Below are positions 8,408 to 17,341 of a stretch of 64,000 nucleotides of DNA, piece after piece (positions within the stretch are counted from its first letter, which is position 1; every line of letters starts with the position of its first letter). The translations under genes were made by a program, and so were the position numbers. The stretch comes from Kocuria varians (lineage in GTDB: Bacteria; Actinomycetota; Actinomycetes; Actinomycetales; Micrococcaceae): NCBI RefSeq assembly GCF_006539885.1, contig NZ_BJNW01000013.1, positions 21,838 through 85,837 on the forward strand, written 5' to 3'. Below the pieces are notes generated by a model, which was not told the DNA's origin, made no database searches, and saw nothing but the letters and a program-made list of their open reading frames with translations.

Positions 8408-9408
8408 GCCCGGCCCTGCCCGTCCAGCTCCGGCAGGGCGGCGTCGCGCTGCGGGTAGGAGGACTGCGTGCCGGCGGTCAGCACGGCGCCGGCGGCGAAG
8501 CGTGCCGCGTACGACGCCGCGGTGTCCAGGTCCGCGCCCCGGGCCAGCCGAGCGGCGGCCGCGCCCGCGAAGGCGTCCCCGGCCCCGGTGGTGTCCACGG
8601 CCCGCACCCGGGCAGCCGGGGTGGAGCGCACGCCGGCGGCATCCGCCACGAGCGCCCCGCGGGAACCCAGGGTCATGATGACGCTCGGCACCCCGGCCGC
8701 GAGGAGGGCGGCCACGATGCCCTCCTCGTCCAGCCCCTCCGGCTCGCCGCCGAGCAGCCGCAGCGACTCCGCACCCTCGTGCTCGTTGACGATCAGCGGG
8801 TCCGCACTCGTGAGCACGTGGGCGGGCACCTCGATCACGGGGGCCAGGTTCACGACCACCCGGCCCGGAGCGCGCTCGGCAGCGCGGGCCACGGCGGCCG
8901 TGGGGATCTCCCCCTGCAGCACGACGACGCCCTCCAGACCACCGGCGTCCGCCACCCGGTCCACGTCCTCGGCGGTCACGGAACCGTTGGCACCGGGGAC
9001 CACCACGATCGAGTTCTCCGCGGAGTCCTCCACCCAGATCAGGGCGGTCCCGGTGGGCACTCCCTCCCGGGTGAGGACGGCGGAGAGGTCCACGCCGTCC
9101 GACCGGAGGTGGGCGAGGGCGGCGGCCGCGGCGTCGTCGTCCCCCACCGCCCCCACGAAACGGACGGAAGCCCCGGCGCGCGAGGCCGCGAGCGCCTGGT
9201 TCGCGCCCTTGCCGCCCGGCGAGGACACGAGGGACGTACCCAGCAGTGTCTCGCCGCGGCCGGGCAGGCGCGGCACGGTGGCGGTGACGTCCAGGTTCGT
9301 GGACCCCACGACCGTGACGTCCACGGGCTGCGACGGGGCTCCCGCCCGGGTCTCGCCGTGGGAGGGAACCTCGTTGTGGGGCGAGGTCTCACTGCGGGAA
9401 GGGTGCAT
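8401..9408 (-). CDS. rbsK: Ribokinase
   Basis: A 335-residue PfkB-family kinase phosphorylating ribose at O5. It carries the N-terminal VVGSTNLDVTATVPRLP strand, the substrate loop GGKGANQALAASRAGA, and the catalytic anion hole DTTGAGDAFAGA with the base Asp near residue 280. The N-terminus has about 28 extra hydrophilic residues. ATG 9408 shares one base with the rbsB stop (TGATG), so translation is probably coupled. It acts in the cytoplasm on ribose imported by RbsABC. Confidence 0.93.
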   Translation of the reverse strand: MHPSRSETSPHNEVPSHGETRAGAPSQPVDVTVVGSTNLDVTATVPRLPGRGETLLGTSLVSSPGGKGANQALAASRAGASVRFVGAVGDDDAAAAALAHLRSDGVDLSAVLTREGVPTGTALIWVEDSAENSIVVVPGANGSVTAEDVDRVADAGGLEGVVVLQGEIPTAAVARAAERAPGRVVVNLAPVIEVPAHVLTSADPLIVNEHEGAESLRLLGGEPEGLDEEGIVAALLAAGVPSVIMTLGSRGALVADAAGVRSTPAARVRAVDTTGAGDAFAGAAAARLARGADLDTAASYAARFAAGAVLTAGTQSSYPQRDAALPELDGQGRAC

Positions 9409-10352
9409 CAGGACTCCTTGGACTTGGCGACGAACTCGTCCACGTTCTTGCTCGTCACAGTGGTCACGGACACGCGGACGCTGGGCTGCAACGGCTGACC
9501 CTGGACGGCGCGCAGGGCCTGCAGCACGGCCTGGCGGCCGAGTTCACGGGGGCTCTGGGCGATCGTGCCGGACAGGGTGCCGGCTTTGACGGCGTCGAGC
9601 GCGTCCCCGCCGCCGTCGAAACCGATGATCTTGACGTCCTTGCCCGCACGCGAGCCCAGGGCCACGGCAGCACCCAGGGCCATCTCGTCGTTGTGGGCGT
9701 AGACGGCCTGGATGCCCGGGGCGGCCTGGACCATGTTGGTCATGACGTCCAGGGCGTCCTCACGGTCGAAGTTCGCGGTCTGGGACGCCACGACCTCCAG
9801 GCCGGGGTGCTTGCGCAGCTCCTCGAGGAAGCCCGCGCCACGGTCCCGGGTGGCGGAAGCCCCCGGCTGACCCTCCAGGACCGCGATCTTGCCCGTGCCA
9901 CCCAGCAGCTCGGCGAGCAGCGTTGCGGCCTGGCGGCCACCGGCCACGTTGTCGGACGCGATGAAGCTGCCCGGCGTGCGGTCCGTGATGCCGCGGTCCA
10001 CCGCGATCAGCGGGATGCCCTGGTCCATCACCGCGGTGGCCGCCGGCTTGGCGGCGTCCGAGTCCACGGGGTTGACGATCACCGCTCGGGAGCCGTTCAC
10101 CGCCGCGGTGCGCAGCTGGTCCAGCTGGTTCTCGGGGTTGTCCTGCGCGTTGACCACGGCGAGGTCGATCCCCGCGGAGCGCGCCGCGGCGGCTGCACCG
10201 TCGCGCAGGTCCGCGAAGAACGGGTTGGACAGCGTGGACAGTGCCAGGGTGACCTTCGGCCCGGAGTCACGGGAGGCGCAGCCCGCGAGGGCCACCCCGG
10301 TGATCCCGGCCAGCGTGAGGCCCAGGAACGTGCGTCGTGTGGAGTGCACCAT
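9408..10352 (-). CDS. rbsB: Ribose ABC transporter substrate-binding lipoprotein
   Basis: A 314-residue periplasmic-binding-protein type 1 sugar binder. The signal peptide has an RRTFLGLTLAG Tat-like start and a lipobox LAGC, so it should be anchored to the outer face of the membrane. It continues with LALSTLSNPFF, the NAQDNPENQLDQ hinge and VDRGITDRTPGSFIASDN. I place the start at ATG 10352. The codons of an upstream in-frame GTG at 10373 include AAGGAGGG, which reads better as the ribosome-binding site. It lies between rbsC and rbsK in the ribose operon. Confidence 0.92.
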   Translation of the reverse strand: MVHSTRRTFLGLTLAGITGVALAGCASRDSGPKVTLALSTLSNPFFADLRDGAAAAARSAGIDLAVVNAQDNPENQLDQLRTAAVNGSRAVIVNPVDSDAAKPAATAVMDQGIPLIAVDRGITDRTPGSFIASDNVAGGRQAATLLAELLGGTGKIAVLEGQPGASATRDRGAGFLEELRKHPGLEVVASQTANFDREDALDVMTNMVQAAPGIQAVYAHNDEMALGAAVALGSRAGKDVKIIGFDGGGDALDAVKAGTLSGTIAQSPRELGRQAVLQALRAVQGQPLQPSVRVSVTTVTSKNVDEFVAKSKES

Positions 10353-10369
10353 GAGAGCTCGTCCCTCCT

Positions 10370-11344
10370 TCACAGCCGGGTGTTCTTGTGGCGGATGACG
10401 TCGAAGAGCACGGCAAGCGCGATCACGGCGCCGATGACCACCTGCTGCCAGAACGGCGAGACGTTCATCAGGTTCAGGCCGTTGCGGATCACGGCGAGCA
10501 CCAGGGCACCCACGAGCGTTCCGGAGATCCGCCCCACGCCGCCGGACAGGGAGGCCCCGCCGATCACGACGGCGGCGATGGCATCCAGCTCCGCGCCGGT
10601 GCCGATGGTCGGCTGGACGGAGTCGAGACGGCCGGCCGTGACCATGCCCGCGAGCGCGGCGAACACCCCGGAGAGCAGGAACACGAGCACGACCACGCGC
10701 TTGACCGGGATGCCCGAGAGCCGCGCTGCCTCGATGTTGCCGCCCACGGCGTACATGTAGGAACCGGCCACGGTGAAACGCAGGACGAACGCCGCCACCA
10801 GACCGGCGAGCACCAGCACCACGATCGGCACGGGGACGGGACCCAGGTCACCGCCCAGAGCGGCAACCTGGCTCGGAGCCTCGACCGGACGACCGTCTGA
10901 GATCACCATGGTCAGGCCACGCGCTACGGACATCATCGCGAGGGATGCGATGAACGCGGGAAGCTTCCCGTACGCCGCGGCGATGCCGGTCACCGCACCC
11001 GCGAGGGCACCGACCACCAGACCGGCCACAATGGTCAAGACCTCCGGCAGGCCCCATCCGGCCACCATGGAGGCGGAGGCCATAGCAGACAGCGCCGCCA
11101 CCGACCCCACGGAGAGGTCGATGCCCGCGGCCACGATCACGAAGGTCATGCCGAAGGCCAGGATGGCGATCGTCGCCACCTGCTCCCCCACGTTGACGAT
11201 GTTCTGCCCGCTCAGGAACGCGGGCGAGGCGATGGCCATGACCACCGCCAGGACGATCAGCCCGATCAGGGCCCCGTTGTTCGCCGCGAAGGCCTTGAGG
11301 TCGAATCCTCGCTGCCGCGACGCCGTCGTCGAAGTGCTGTTCAT
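10370..11344 (-). CDS. rbsC: Ribose ABC transporter permease
   Basis: A 324-residue polytopic membrane protein of the BPD_transp_2 (RbsC/XylH) type with about eight to ten hydrophobic helices. Family segments include AFGMTFVIVAAGIDLSVGS, GKLPAFIASLAMMSVARG, AAVVIGGASLSGGVG and GTLVGALVLAVIRNGLNLM. ATG 11344 overlaps the rbsA stop by 4 bases (ATGA). The C-terminus ends just before rbsB. Confidence 0.93.
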   Translation of the reverse strand: MNSTSTTASRQRGFDLKAFAANNGALIGLIVLAVVMAIASPAFLSGQNIVNVGEQVATIAILAFGMTFVIVAAGIDLSVGSVAALSAMASASMVAGWGLPEVLTIVAGLVVGALAGAVTGIAAAYGKLPAFIASLAMMSVARGLTMVISDGRPVEAPSQVAALGGDLGPVPVPIVVLVLAGLVAAFVLRFTVAGSYMYAVGGNIEAARLSGIPVKRVVVLVFLLSGVFAALAGMVTAGRLDSVQPTIGTGAELDAIAAVVIGGASLSGGVGRISGTLVGALVLAVIRNGLNLMNVSPFWQQVVIGAVIALAVLFDVIRHKNTRL

Positions 11345-12894
11345 GCTCGTTCTCTCGTCTCTTCTTCCAGGGTCTGGACCGCGCGCTCGGCGCTCGCGTC
11401 GCTGTGCGTGTTGGACACCGCCAGGGCCATCACGGAGTCCTCCGTGGCCTCCTCGGCGGAGAGCTCCCCGGTGATCCGCCCCTCGGACATCACCAGGATG
11501 CGGTCGGACATCCCGAGCACCTCCGGCAGCTCGGAGGAAACCAGCAGGACCGCTCCGCCGGCGTCCGTGACGTCCCGGACCAGTTCGTAGATCTCGACCT
11601 TCGCGCCCACGTCCACGCCGCGGGTGGGCTCGTCCAGCAGCAGCACGGTGGAGCCGGCCACCACCCAGCGGGCGAAGACCACCTTCTGCTGGTTGCCGCC
11701 GGAGAGGTCCCGCACGTGCTGGTCCACGTCCCGCATGCGCACGCGCAGCTTCTGCGCCACGTCCTGCGCACGACGCCGCTGCCCCGCCCGGTCCACCAGC
11801 CCCGCCTTCGCGGTGCTGCCCAGGGTGGCGTAGCCGATGTTCTGCGTGATGGGGGCGTCCAGCACGAGCCCCTGGTGCTTGCGGTCCTCCGGCACGTGGC
11901 CGATGCCCGCGCGCACCGCGGCGCCGACGTCCCCGACCGGAAGCTCACTGCCGGCGACGCTCACGGCCCCCGTGCGCTTCTCCGCACCGGCGATCGCGCG
12001 GATCAGTTCCGTGCGGCCCGCTCCCACCAGACCGGCGAGGCCCACGACCTCACCGCGGTGCACGGAGAAGCTCGCGTCCCGGACCAGGCCACCCGTGGAG
12101 ACGCCCTGCACGCGCAGCAGCTCCTCGGCGTCGTCGCCCCGGCGGCGCGGGTGACGCGGGAACTGCTCACTGAGCTCGCGACCCACCATCAGGCGGATCA
12201 GTTCGTCCTCGGGGGTGTCCGCGGGGACCTCCGCCACCACGCGGCCGTCCCGCAGCACCACCACGGTGTCCCCCACCCGGGCGATCTCGTCCAGGTGGTG
12301 GCTGATGAAGACCATGCCCACACCGCGGGCCTTCAGCTCGTCGATCACGGCGAACAGCGCGGCCGACTCCGCGCCGGTCAGGGCCGCGGTGGGCTCGTCC
12401 AGGATGAGGATCCGCGCGTCCAGGGACAGCGCCTTCGCCACCTCCACGAGCTGCTGGCGGGCCACGCCCATGTCCCCGAGGTGCGCGGCCGGATCCAGGT
12501 CCATGCCGATCCTGGCCATCGCCTCCCGGGCGATCCGCGCCAGTGCCTCGCGGTCCACGACCCCGAAGCGGCGCGGCTCCCGGCCCAGCGAGATGTTCTG
12601 CGCCACCGACATGGTCGGCACCAGGTTCAATTCCTGGTGGATGGTCACGATGCCCAGCCGCTCCGCCGCCTTCACGTCCGGCAGCTGCACCGTCTCACCG
12701 GCCACCCGGATCTCACCGGCGTCCGGCTGGTAGATGCCGGACATCATCTTGATCAGGGTGGACTTCCCCGCACCGTTCTCACCCAGCAGGACGGTCACCT
12801 GCCCCGGGTGGACGTCCACACTGACGTCCTCGATCACGCGGACCGGACCGAACGCCTTGCAGACGTTCACCAGCCGCAGCAGCGGTTCACTCAC
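11341..12894 (-). CDS. rbsA: Ribose ABC transporter ATP-binding protein
   Basis: A 517-residue fused double ATPase. The N-terminal half has Walker A GENGAGKST, Walker B LILDEPTAAL and a switch His (FISHHLDE). The C-terminal half has the degenerate Walker A GLVGAGRTEL, signature LSGGNQQK and Walker B LLLDEPTRGVDVG, as expected for sugar ATPases of the RbsA/MglA group. Length is standard. ATG 12894 overlaps the rbsR stop by 4 bases. It energises RbsC. Confidence 0.94.
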   Translation of the reverse strand: MSEPLLRLVNVCKAFGPVRVIEDVSVDVHPGQVTVLLGENGAGKSTLIKMMSGIYQPDAGEIRVAGETVQLPDVKAAERLGIVTIHQELNLVPTMSVAQNISLGREPRRFGVVDREALARIAREAMARIGMDLDPAAHLGDMGVARQQLVEVAKALSLDARILILDEPTAALTGAESAALFAVIDELKARGVGMVFISHHLDEIARVGDTVVVLRDGRVVAEVPADTPEDELIRLMVGRELSEQFPRHPRRRGDDAEELLRVQGVSTGGLVRDASFSVHRGEVVGLAGLVGAGRTELIRAIAGAEKRTGAVSVAGSELPVGDVGAAVRAGIGHVPEDRKHQGLVLDAPITQNIGYATLGSTAKAGLVDRAGQRRRAQDVAQKLRVRMRDVDQHVRDLSGGNQQKVVFARWVVAGSTVLLLDEPTRGVDVGAKVEIYELVRDVTDAGGAVLLVSSELPEVLGMSDRILVMSEGRITGELSAEEATEDSVMALAVSNTHSDASAERAVQTLEEETRERA

Positions 12895-13976
12895 GAGTCA
12901 TCGCCTCCTTCCATGGTTGTCGTGCTCTTCTGGAGACCTGCTTCGGCCACGGACCCCCGTTGGATGAACAGCGTCGGTTGCCGCACCGTGCGTTCCTCAT
13001 CGTCCGCGGGTGGTTCCAGCAGCAGGTTCAGCGCCACCGCCCCCATCGCGGCAATGTCCTGCGCGATCGCCGAGACCGGCGGATCGCACAGTCGGAACGC
13101 GTCGAGATCATCGTGTGCCACCACGGAGAGGTCCTGCGGGATCCTGACCCCGCGCTCGTTCAGCGCTGCGAGCGCACCCACAGCCATCGGCCCGTCCGCG
13201 ATGACCACTGCACTCGGACGTCTTCCCGGAGGCAGGCCCAGCAGACGTGCAACACCCTCTCGACCGGACGCGGGCTGGAAGTCCCCCTCGTGCACCAGGT
13301 CCGGATCCGGCGTCGCCCCGGCCGCGTCCAACGCGGCGTCGAAAGCCAGACGCCGCTCCCGCCCCGTGGAGGATGTCGCCGGGCCCGCGATCAGCGCGAT
13401 GCGCTCGTGGCCCAGTGCCAGCAGCTCGTTCACGGCGTCGGTGAGACCGTTCGTTCCAGGGACAACGGCGGGCACGTCCAGACCCGAGACCATCCGGTCC
13501 GCAAGCACCAGAGGGATTCCGCGCTGCACCACGGCGTCGAGCGCCTCCGGTCCCCTGGGGCTGTCGCGGCGACCCTGGGGCACCACGATCAGACCGTCCA
13601 CGTTGTGGGACATCAGTAGCCGCAGGGCGGTCTCCTGGGTGTCCAGTCGCTCATCGGACGCTGAGATCAGGGTTACGAGGCCACGCTCCCGCGCATGCAT
13701 CTCCACAGAGTGAGCGAGGTCCCCGAAATGGGGGTTCCTGATGTCCGGGATCAGCAGACCGATCGACGCCGTGCGCGAACTGCGCAGCGCCCGGGCCTGG
13801 ACGTTCGGGTGGAAGTCGAGCTGCGCCGCAGCGGCGGTGACCGCCTGGCGGGAGGTGGAGCTCGTGGCGGGGTTTCCCGACAGGACGCGGGACGCCGTGG
13901 CCACGGAGACACCCGCCGCCGCCGCGACATCACGCAGGGTGGCCGGGGGCCGAGGTGTGGAGGGCAGCTGCGCCAC
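12891..13976 (-). CDS. rbsR: LacI-family repressor of the ribose operon
   Basis: A 361-residue repressor with an N-terminal helix-turn-helix (TLRDVAAAAGVSVATASRVL, then hinge FHPNVQARALRSSRT) and a periplasmic-binding-type effector domain starting IGLLIPDIRNPHF. I chose GTG 13976 because AAAGGAG lies six bases upstream. In-frame ATGs at 14015 and 14048 would put the operator palindrome inside the coding region. It is the first gene of its own operon, coupled to rbsA by ATGA, so it represses itself and the transport genes; ribose is the likely inducer. Confidence 0.88.
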   Translation of the reverse strand: MAQLPSTPRPPATLRDVAAAAGVSVATASRVLSGNPATSSTSRQAVTAAAAQLDFHPNVQARALRSSRTASIGLLIPDIRNPHFGDLAHSVEMHARERGLVTLISASDERLDTQETALRLLMSHNVDGLIVVPQGRRDSPRGPEALDAVVQRGIPLVLADRMVSGLDVPAVVPGTNGLTDAVNELLALGHERIALIAGPATSSTGRERRLAFDAALDAAGATPDPDLVHEGDFQPASGREGVARLLGLPPGRRPSAVVIADGPMAVGALAALNERGVRIPQDLSVVAHDDLDAFRLCDPPVSAIAQDIAAMGAVALNLLLEPPADDEERTVRQPTLFIQRGSVAEAGLQKSTTTMEGGDDS

Positions 13977-14010
13977 GCCAAGCTCCTTTGCTCGCGTGTC
14001 AGGTGACAGC

Positions 14011-14032
14011 GTCATGGAAACGTTTCCATGAC
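14011..14032. promoter_or_regulatory. rbsR/LacI-type operator
   Basis: A perfect 22-bp palindrome whose core is TGGAAACGTTTCCA with the central CG characteristic of LacI-family sites. It lies 35-56 bases upstream of the chosen rbsR start, ideal for autorepression of the whole ribose operon. Confidence 0.88.
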
Positions 14033-14159
14033 ATCGTGTCCACAGCATGCCACGGAAATGTGATCCACGACAACCTCTGCTGTGCGCTGTGACATGGAGT
14101 GGCTGAGAGGCAACGCCGTTGTTTGGACGTCAGCGCAAGCCGCAGCCAACGACCGGCAG

Positions 14160-14174
14160 GGCACCCGGGGTGCC
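14160..14174 (-). terminator. Short hairpin after the MFS gene
   Basis: GGCACC, three bases, GGTGCC, directly followed on the plus strand by a GACGACGACGCCG-motif copy at 14176-14188. It lies between the MFS gene end and the rbsR promoter, and could separate the two transcripts. Confidence 0.4.
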
Positions 14175-14202
14175 GCGGCGTCGTCGTCCCTTCCTCTGCC
14201 GC

Positions 14203-15438
14203 CTACTCCACGACCGTGCGCCCGGGCTCCGGGCGGGTGACGTGCAGCGCCACGGCGGCCACCATTCCCACGAGCCCCGCGGCGAGGGTGAGCAGGAAAC
14301 CCTGCCGGGGCACCGCGGAGAGCACACCGCCCAGGGCGGAGCCGAAGGAGACTCCCAGCACCAGGCAGGTGGTCAGCATGGTCATCACGCTCGCGATCCG
14401 GCGGGACGGTGCCACGTGCTCGCCGCGCGTGTAGGCGCTCACGAGCATCGCCCCGACGCCCAGGCCGGTCACCATGAACAGCAGCCCCAGCACCGCGGGC
14501 CCGGGAATGCTCAGGAGCACGAGCGCCACGAGCGAGACGAGCATCGCCCCGCCCGCCACGCGGACAGACAGCGGCAGCCGCCGGGGCAGGCGGGAGACCA
14601 GCATGCTCGCCAGCGCACTGCCCACGCCCATGCAGCCGTAGATGAGACCCGTGTACCCGGCCGTACCGCGGGCGTCGTTGATGGCGGTCAGCACTGTCTG
14701 CGTGGAGCCGAACACGGTCCCCACGCACAGGCACACGAGCATGGGCGGCAGCACAGCGGCCCAGCGGATCCGGGGTGCGGTGCCGTCGGCGACGTCCAGC
14801 GTGTGGGTGTCCACGGCGAGTCCGCGGCGGCTGAGCAGGTACACGATGAAGCACCCCTGCCCCAGCACCACCCAGGCCATCAGCACCCCCAGCGCTGGGT
14901 TCGGTCCGAGCAGGCCCACCAGCACACCCGCGATCACGGGGCCCAGGATGAACCCCACCTCGTCGCACGCCGTCTCGTAGCCGAGCGCCCTGCTCACAAG
15001 TCCCGGTAGCCGACGTCGCCGCGCGATCGCCGACCAGCGCGCCCTCGCGATCGCACCCACCTGCGGGTTCGCGGAACCGATCAGTGCGGCGAAAACGAGC
15101 ACGAGGGCGGAGGGCCCGTCATGGAGGACCACGAGCAGCAGCGACCCCATGCCGAGAAGCTGCACCACTGTGGCGGCGACGACCACGGGCAACGGCCCGA
15201 ACCGGTCCACCAGCCGCCCCACCAGCGGTGCACCGATCGCGGAGCCGAGACCGGCCGCGGCCACGGTGAGCCCGGCGAGCCCGAGACCCAGCCCGGCTCC
15301 GCTCACGTAGAGCAGCAGCCCGAGCTGCACGGTCGCGGCGGGCAGGCGCCCGATCAGCGCGGTGACGAGGAACGCCCAGCCGCCCACAGCCGGGAGGGAC
15401 AGGGACCCGCCCGCCTCAGAGGGGTGGGACGACGTCAC
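14203..15438 (-). CDS. MFS transporter
   Basis: An 11-12-helix major-facilitator protein of about 411 residues, with GAPLVGRLVDRFGPLP as the motif-A loop and GPVIAGVLVGLLGP in helix 5. Substrate unknown; helices resemble drug/sugar-efflux MFS proteins. The start is uncertain. The best ribosome-binding site (GGAG) serves an ATG at 15494 in another frame, which encodes 19 residues (MTSSPSPGTAPDAAAAAAP) and stops in a GTGA overlap exactly at the in-frame GTG 15438 used here. Either a leader peptide couples translation, or a one-base indel in the GCGGCA-repeat alanine tract has split the natural N-terminus. Confidence 0.75.
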   Translation of the reverse strand: MTSSHPSEAGGSLSLPAVGGWAFLVTALIGRLPAATVQLGLLLYVSGAGLGLGLAGLTVAAAGLGSAIGAPLVGRLVDRFGPLPVVVAATVVQLLGMGSLLLVVLHDGPSALVLVFAALIGSANPQVGAIARARWSAIARRRRLPGLVSRALGYETACDEVGFILGPVIAGVLVGLLGPNPALGVLMAWVVLGQGCFIVYLLSRRGLAVDTHTLDVADGTAPRIRWAAVLPPMLVCLCVGTVFGSTQTVLTAINDARGTAGYTGLIYGCMGVGSALASMLVSRLPRRLPLSVRVAGGAMLVSLVALVLLSIPGPAVLGLLFMVTGLGVGAMLVSAYTRGEHVAPSRRIASVMTMLTTCLVLGVSFGSALGGVLSAVPRQGFLLTLAAGLVGMVAAVALHVTRPEPGRTVVE

Positions 15439-15494
15439 GGGGCGGCAGCGGCAGCGGCGTCGGGCGCCGTGCCGGGCGAGGGGGAGGAAGTCAT
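15435..15494 (-). CDS. 19-codon leader ORF before the MFS gene
   Basis: ATG 15494 has a GGAG eight bases upstream and encodes an Ala/Pro/Ser-rich 19-mer that ends in GTGA, overlapping the MFS start. It may be a genuine coupling leader or the original N-terminus displaced by a frameshift in the alanine tract. Confidence 0.4.
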   Translation of the reverse strand: MTSSPSPGTAPDAAAAAAP

Positions 15495-15662
15495 CAGAGT
15501 GCTCCAGGGTAGGGCGAACGCCCGCGCACCCGACCACACGCGCGGAGAATCCCCTGGCAACACCACGATGCTACCGGGAGGCCCGCACAAGTCCGCACGC
15601 AAAGACAACCACCGCACGTCCAGAAACGAGACTCACATCACACCGAAGGGCAGGATGGCCCC

Positions 15663-17267
15663 ATGACTGAACAGACAAACCCCGCCCGCCACATCGTCGT
15701 CGTGGGCGCGGGAACCGCCGGATCAATCGTCGCGGGGCGCGCCGCCGCCGCGGGCCACCGGGTGACGCTGCTCGAGGCCGGCAGCCAGGACACCAACCCC
15801 GTCATCACACGGCTCGCCCGCCTGGGAGAGCTGTGGCACGGCCCGGAGGACTGGGACTACTTCACGGTCCCGCAGGAGCACGCGTCTGGCCGCGTCATCC
15901 ACTGGCCGCGCGGACGGGTCCTCGGCGGCTCTCACGCGCTGAACGCCGCCATCTGGGTGCGCGGCAACCCGCTGGACTACGACGACTGGGCCGCGGCGGG
16001 CTGCAATGGCTGGGCCTGGAGCGACGTCGCCCCCGTCTTCGAGGCGCTGGAGGCCTACGACGGCCCCACCACGGACGACGCCGCCGCGGCGCCCCGCGGC
16101 ACCGACGGTCCCGTTCCCGTGGTGGGCACGTACGAGCTCAGCCCCGTCTTCGACGCGATCATCGCCGCGTCCGAGGCGGTGGGCGTGCCCTTCAACGAGG
16201 ACTACAACGGGGCCACCCAGGACGGTGTGTCCCAGGAGCAGCTCACCGTCCGGGACGGCAAGCGCGTGACCACGTACATGGCGTACGCGAAGCCGTGGGT
16301 GGACAAGGGGGCGATCGAGGTCCACACCGGCGCGGTCGTGGAGCGGCTGGTCATCCGGGACGGGCGCGTGGTCGGCGTCCAGCTTCACGCGGGGACGACC
16401 TCCGAGGTGGAGGGCATTTCCGGCGAGCCGCCCACGGCTGGTGAGTCCTCGGACGGCGAGGTGATCGAGGCGGACGAGGTGGCCCTGTGCGCTGGGGCCC
16501 TGGACAGCCCCAAGATCCTCATGCGCTCCGGCATCGGCCCGGCCGAGCACCTGCGGGAGGTGGGGATCGAGCCGGTCGTGGACCTGCCCGGCGTAGGGGA
16601 GAACCTGCACGACCACCTGCTGGTGCCGGTGATCGCTGAGGCCACCGCGAGGACCATCGCGCACGCCGAGGACGAGATCGCGGTGACCCAGACCCACCTG
16701 TTCTGGCGCTCCACGAAGGACCAGGACCGCCCGGACACCCAGCCCATCCACTTCTGCGTGCCCATGTACGACGACTGGATGGAGGGCCCGGGCAACGCCT
16801 TCACCCTGCACTCCGGCCTGGTGCGCCCGTACTCGCGCGGCCGGATCACCCTGACCGGGCCCAGCAGCACGGACCCCGCCCGGTACGACCCGAACATCTT
16901 CGCCGACCCTCGGGACCGCGAGGCCCTGCGGGCGTCCTTCCGCCAGGCACGCGCGATGGTCGCGACGCCGCCCCTCGCGGATGAGTGGGGTGCGCGGGAG
17001 ATCTACCCCGGGCCGGAGGTCACGGACGAGGCGTCCGAGGACGCGTACATGGACCGCGCCGTGACGACGTACCACCACCAGGTGGGCACGTGCCGCATGG
17101 GAACGGACGAGCTGGCCGTGGTGGATTCCGCCACCCTGGAGGTTCACGGTGTGGCGGGCGTACGGGTGGTGGACGCCTCGATCATGCCGTCCATTCCCAC
17201 CGGCAACACGAACGCCCCGTCCGCGCTGATCGGCGAGAAGGGCGCGCGGATGCTCCTGGGCGAGTGA
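15663..17267 (+). CDS. GMC-family FAD oxidoreductase (choline dehydrogenase-like)
   Basis: A 534-residue GMC oxidoreductase. The FAD Rossmann motif VVVGAGTAGSIVAGRAA is at the N-terminus, followed by the GMC signature 1 region WPRGRVLGGSHALNAAIWVRG. GMC signature 2 is ALDSPKILMRSGIGP, and the C-terminal catalytic segment is YHHQVGTCRMGTDELAVVD with the active-site His, then ASIMPSIPTGNTNAPSALIGEKGA. Substrate alcohol is not evident; BetA-like enzymes are the closest group. No BetB, BetT or BetI is adjacent, so a choline role is not supported by context. It starts at ATG 15663 and is monocistronic, ending at the strong hairpin at 17288. Confidence 0.88.
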   Translation: MTEQTNPARHIVVVGAGTAGSIVAGRAAAAGHRVTLLEAGSQDTNPVITRLARLGELWHGPEDWDYFTVPQEHASGRVIHWPRGRVLGGSHALNAAIWVRGNPLDYDDWAAAGCNGWAWSDVAPVFEALEAYDGPTTDDAAAAPRGTDGPVPVVGTYELSPVFDAIIAASEAVGVPFNEDYNGATQDGVSQEQLTVRDGKRVTTYMAYAKPWVDKGAIEVHTGAVVERLVIRDGRVVGVQLHAGTTSEVEGISGEPPTAGESSDGEVIEADEVALCAGALDSPKILMRSGIGPAEHLREVGIEPVVDLPGVGENLHDHLLVPVIAEATARTIAHAEDEIAVTQTHLFWRSTKDQDRPDTQPIHFCVPMYDDWMEGPGNAFTLHSGLVRPYSRGRITLTGPSSTDPARYDPNIFADPRDREALRASFRQARAMVATPPLADEWGAREIYPGPEVTDEASEDAYMDRAVTTYHHQVGTCRMGTDELAVVDSATLEVHGVAGVRVVDASIMPSIPTGNTNAPSALIGEKGARMLLGE

Positions 17268-17287
17268 CACCGCAGCTCATCCCGTGC

Positions 17288-17341
17288 AAAAACTGAGCAG
17301 ATGCTGATTTCGGGGCTCAAATCTGCATCTGCTCAGTTTTT
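17288..17341. terminator. Bidirectional rho-independent terminator
   Basis: Perfect 17-bp arms (17288-17304 and 17325-17341, sequence AAAAACTGAGCAGATGC and its complement) with a 20-base loop. A/T tracts on both sides make it a classic two-way terminator between convergent genes. It is the only one in the window with a real U-tract. Confidence 0.92.

Noticed and set aside
15663..17267. Choline dehydrogenase (betA) of a glycine-betaine pathway
   Set aside because: GMC family is certain but no bet partner genes are adjacent; substrate left open.
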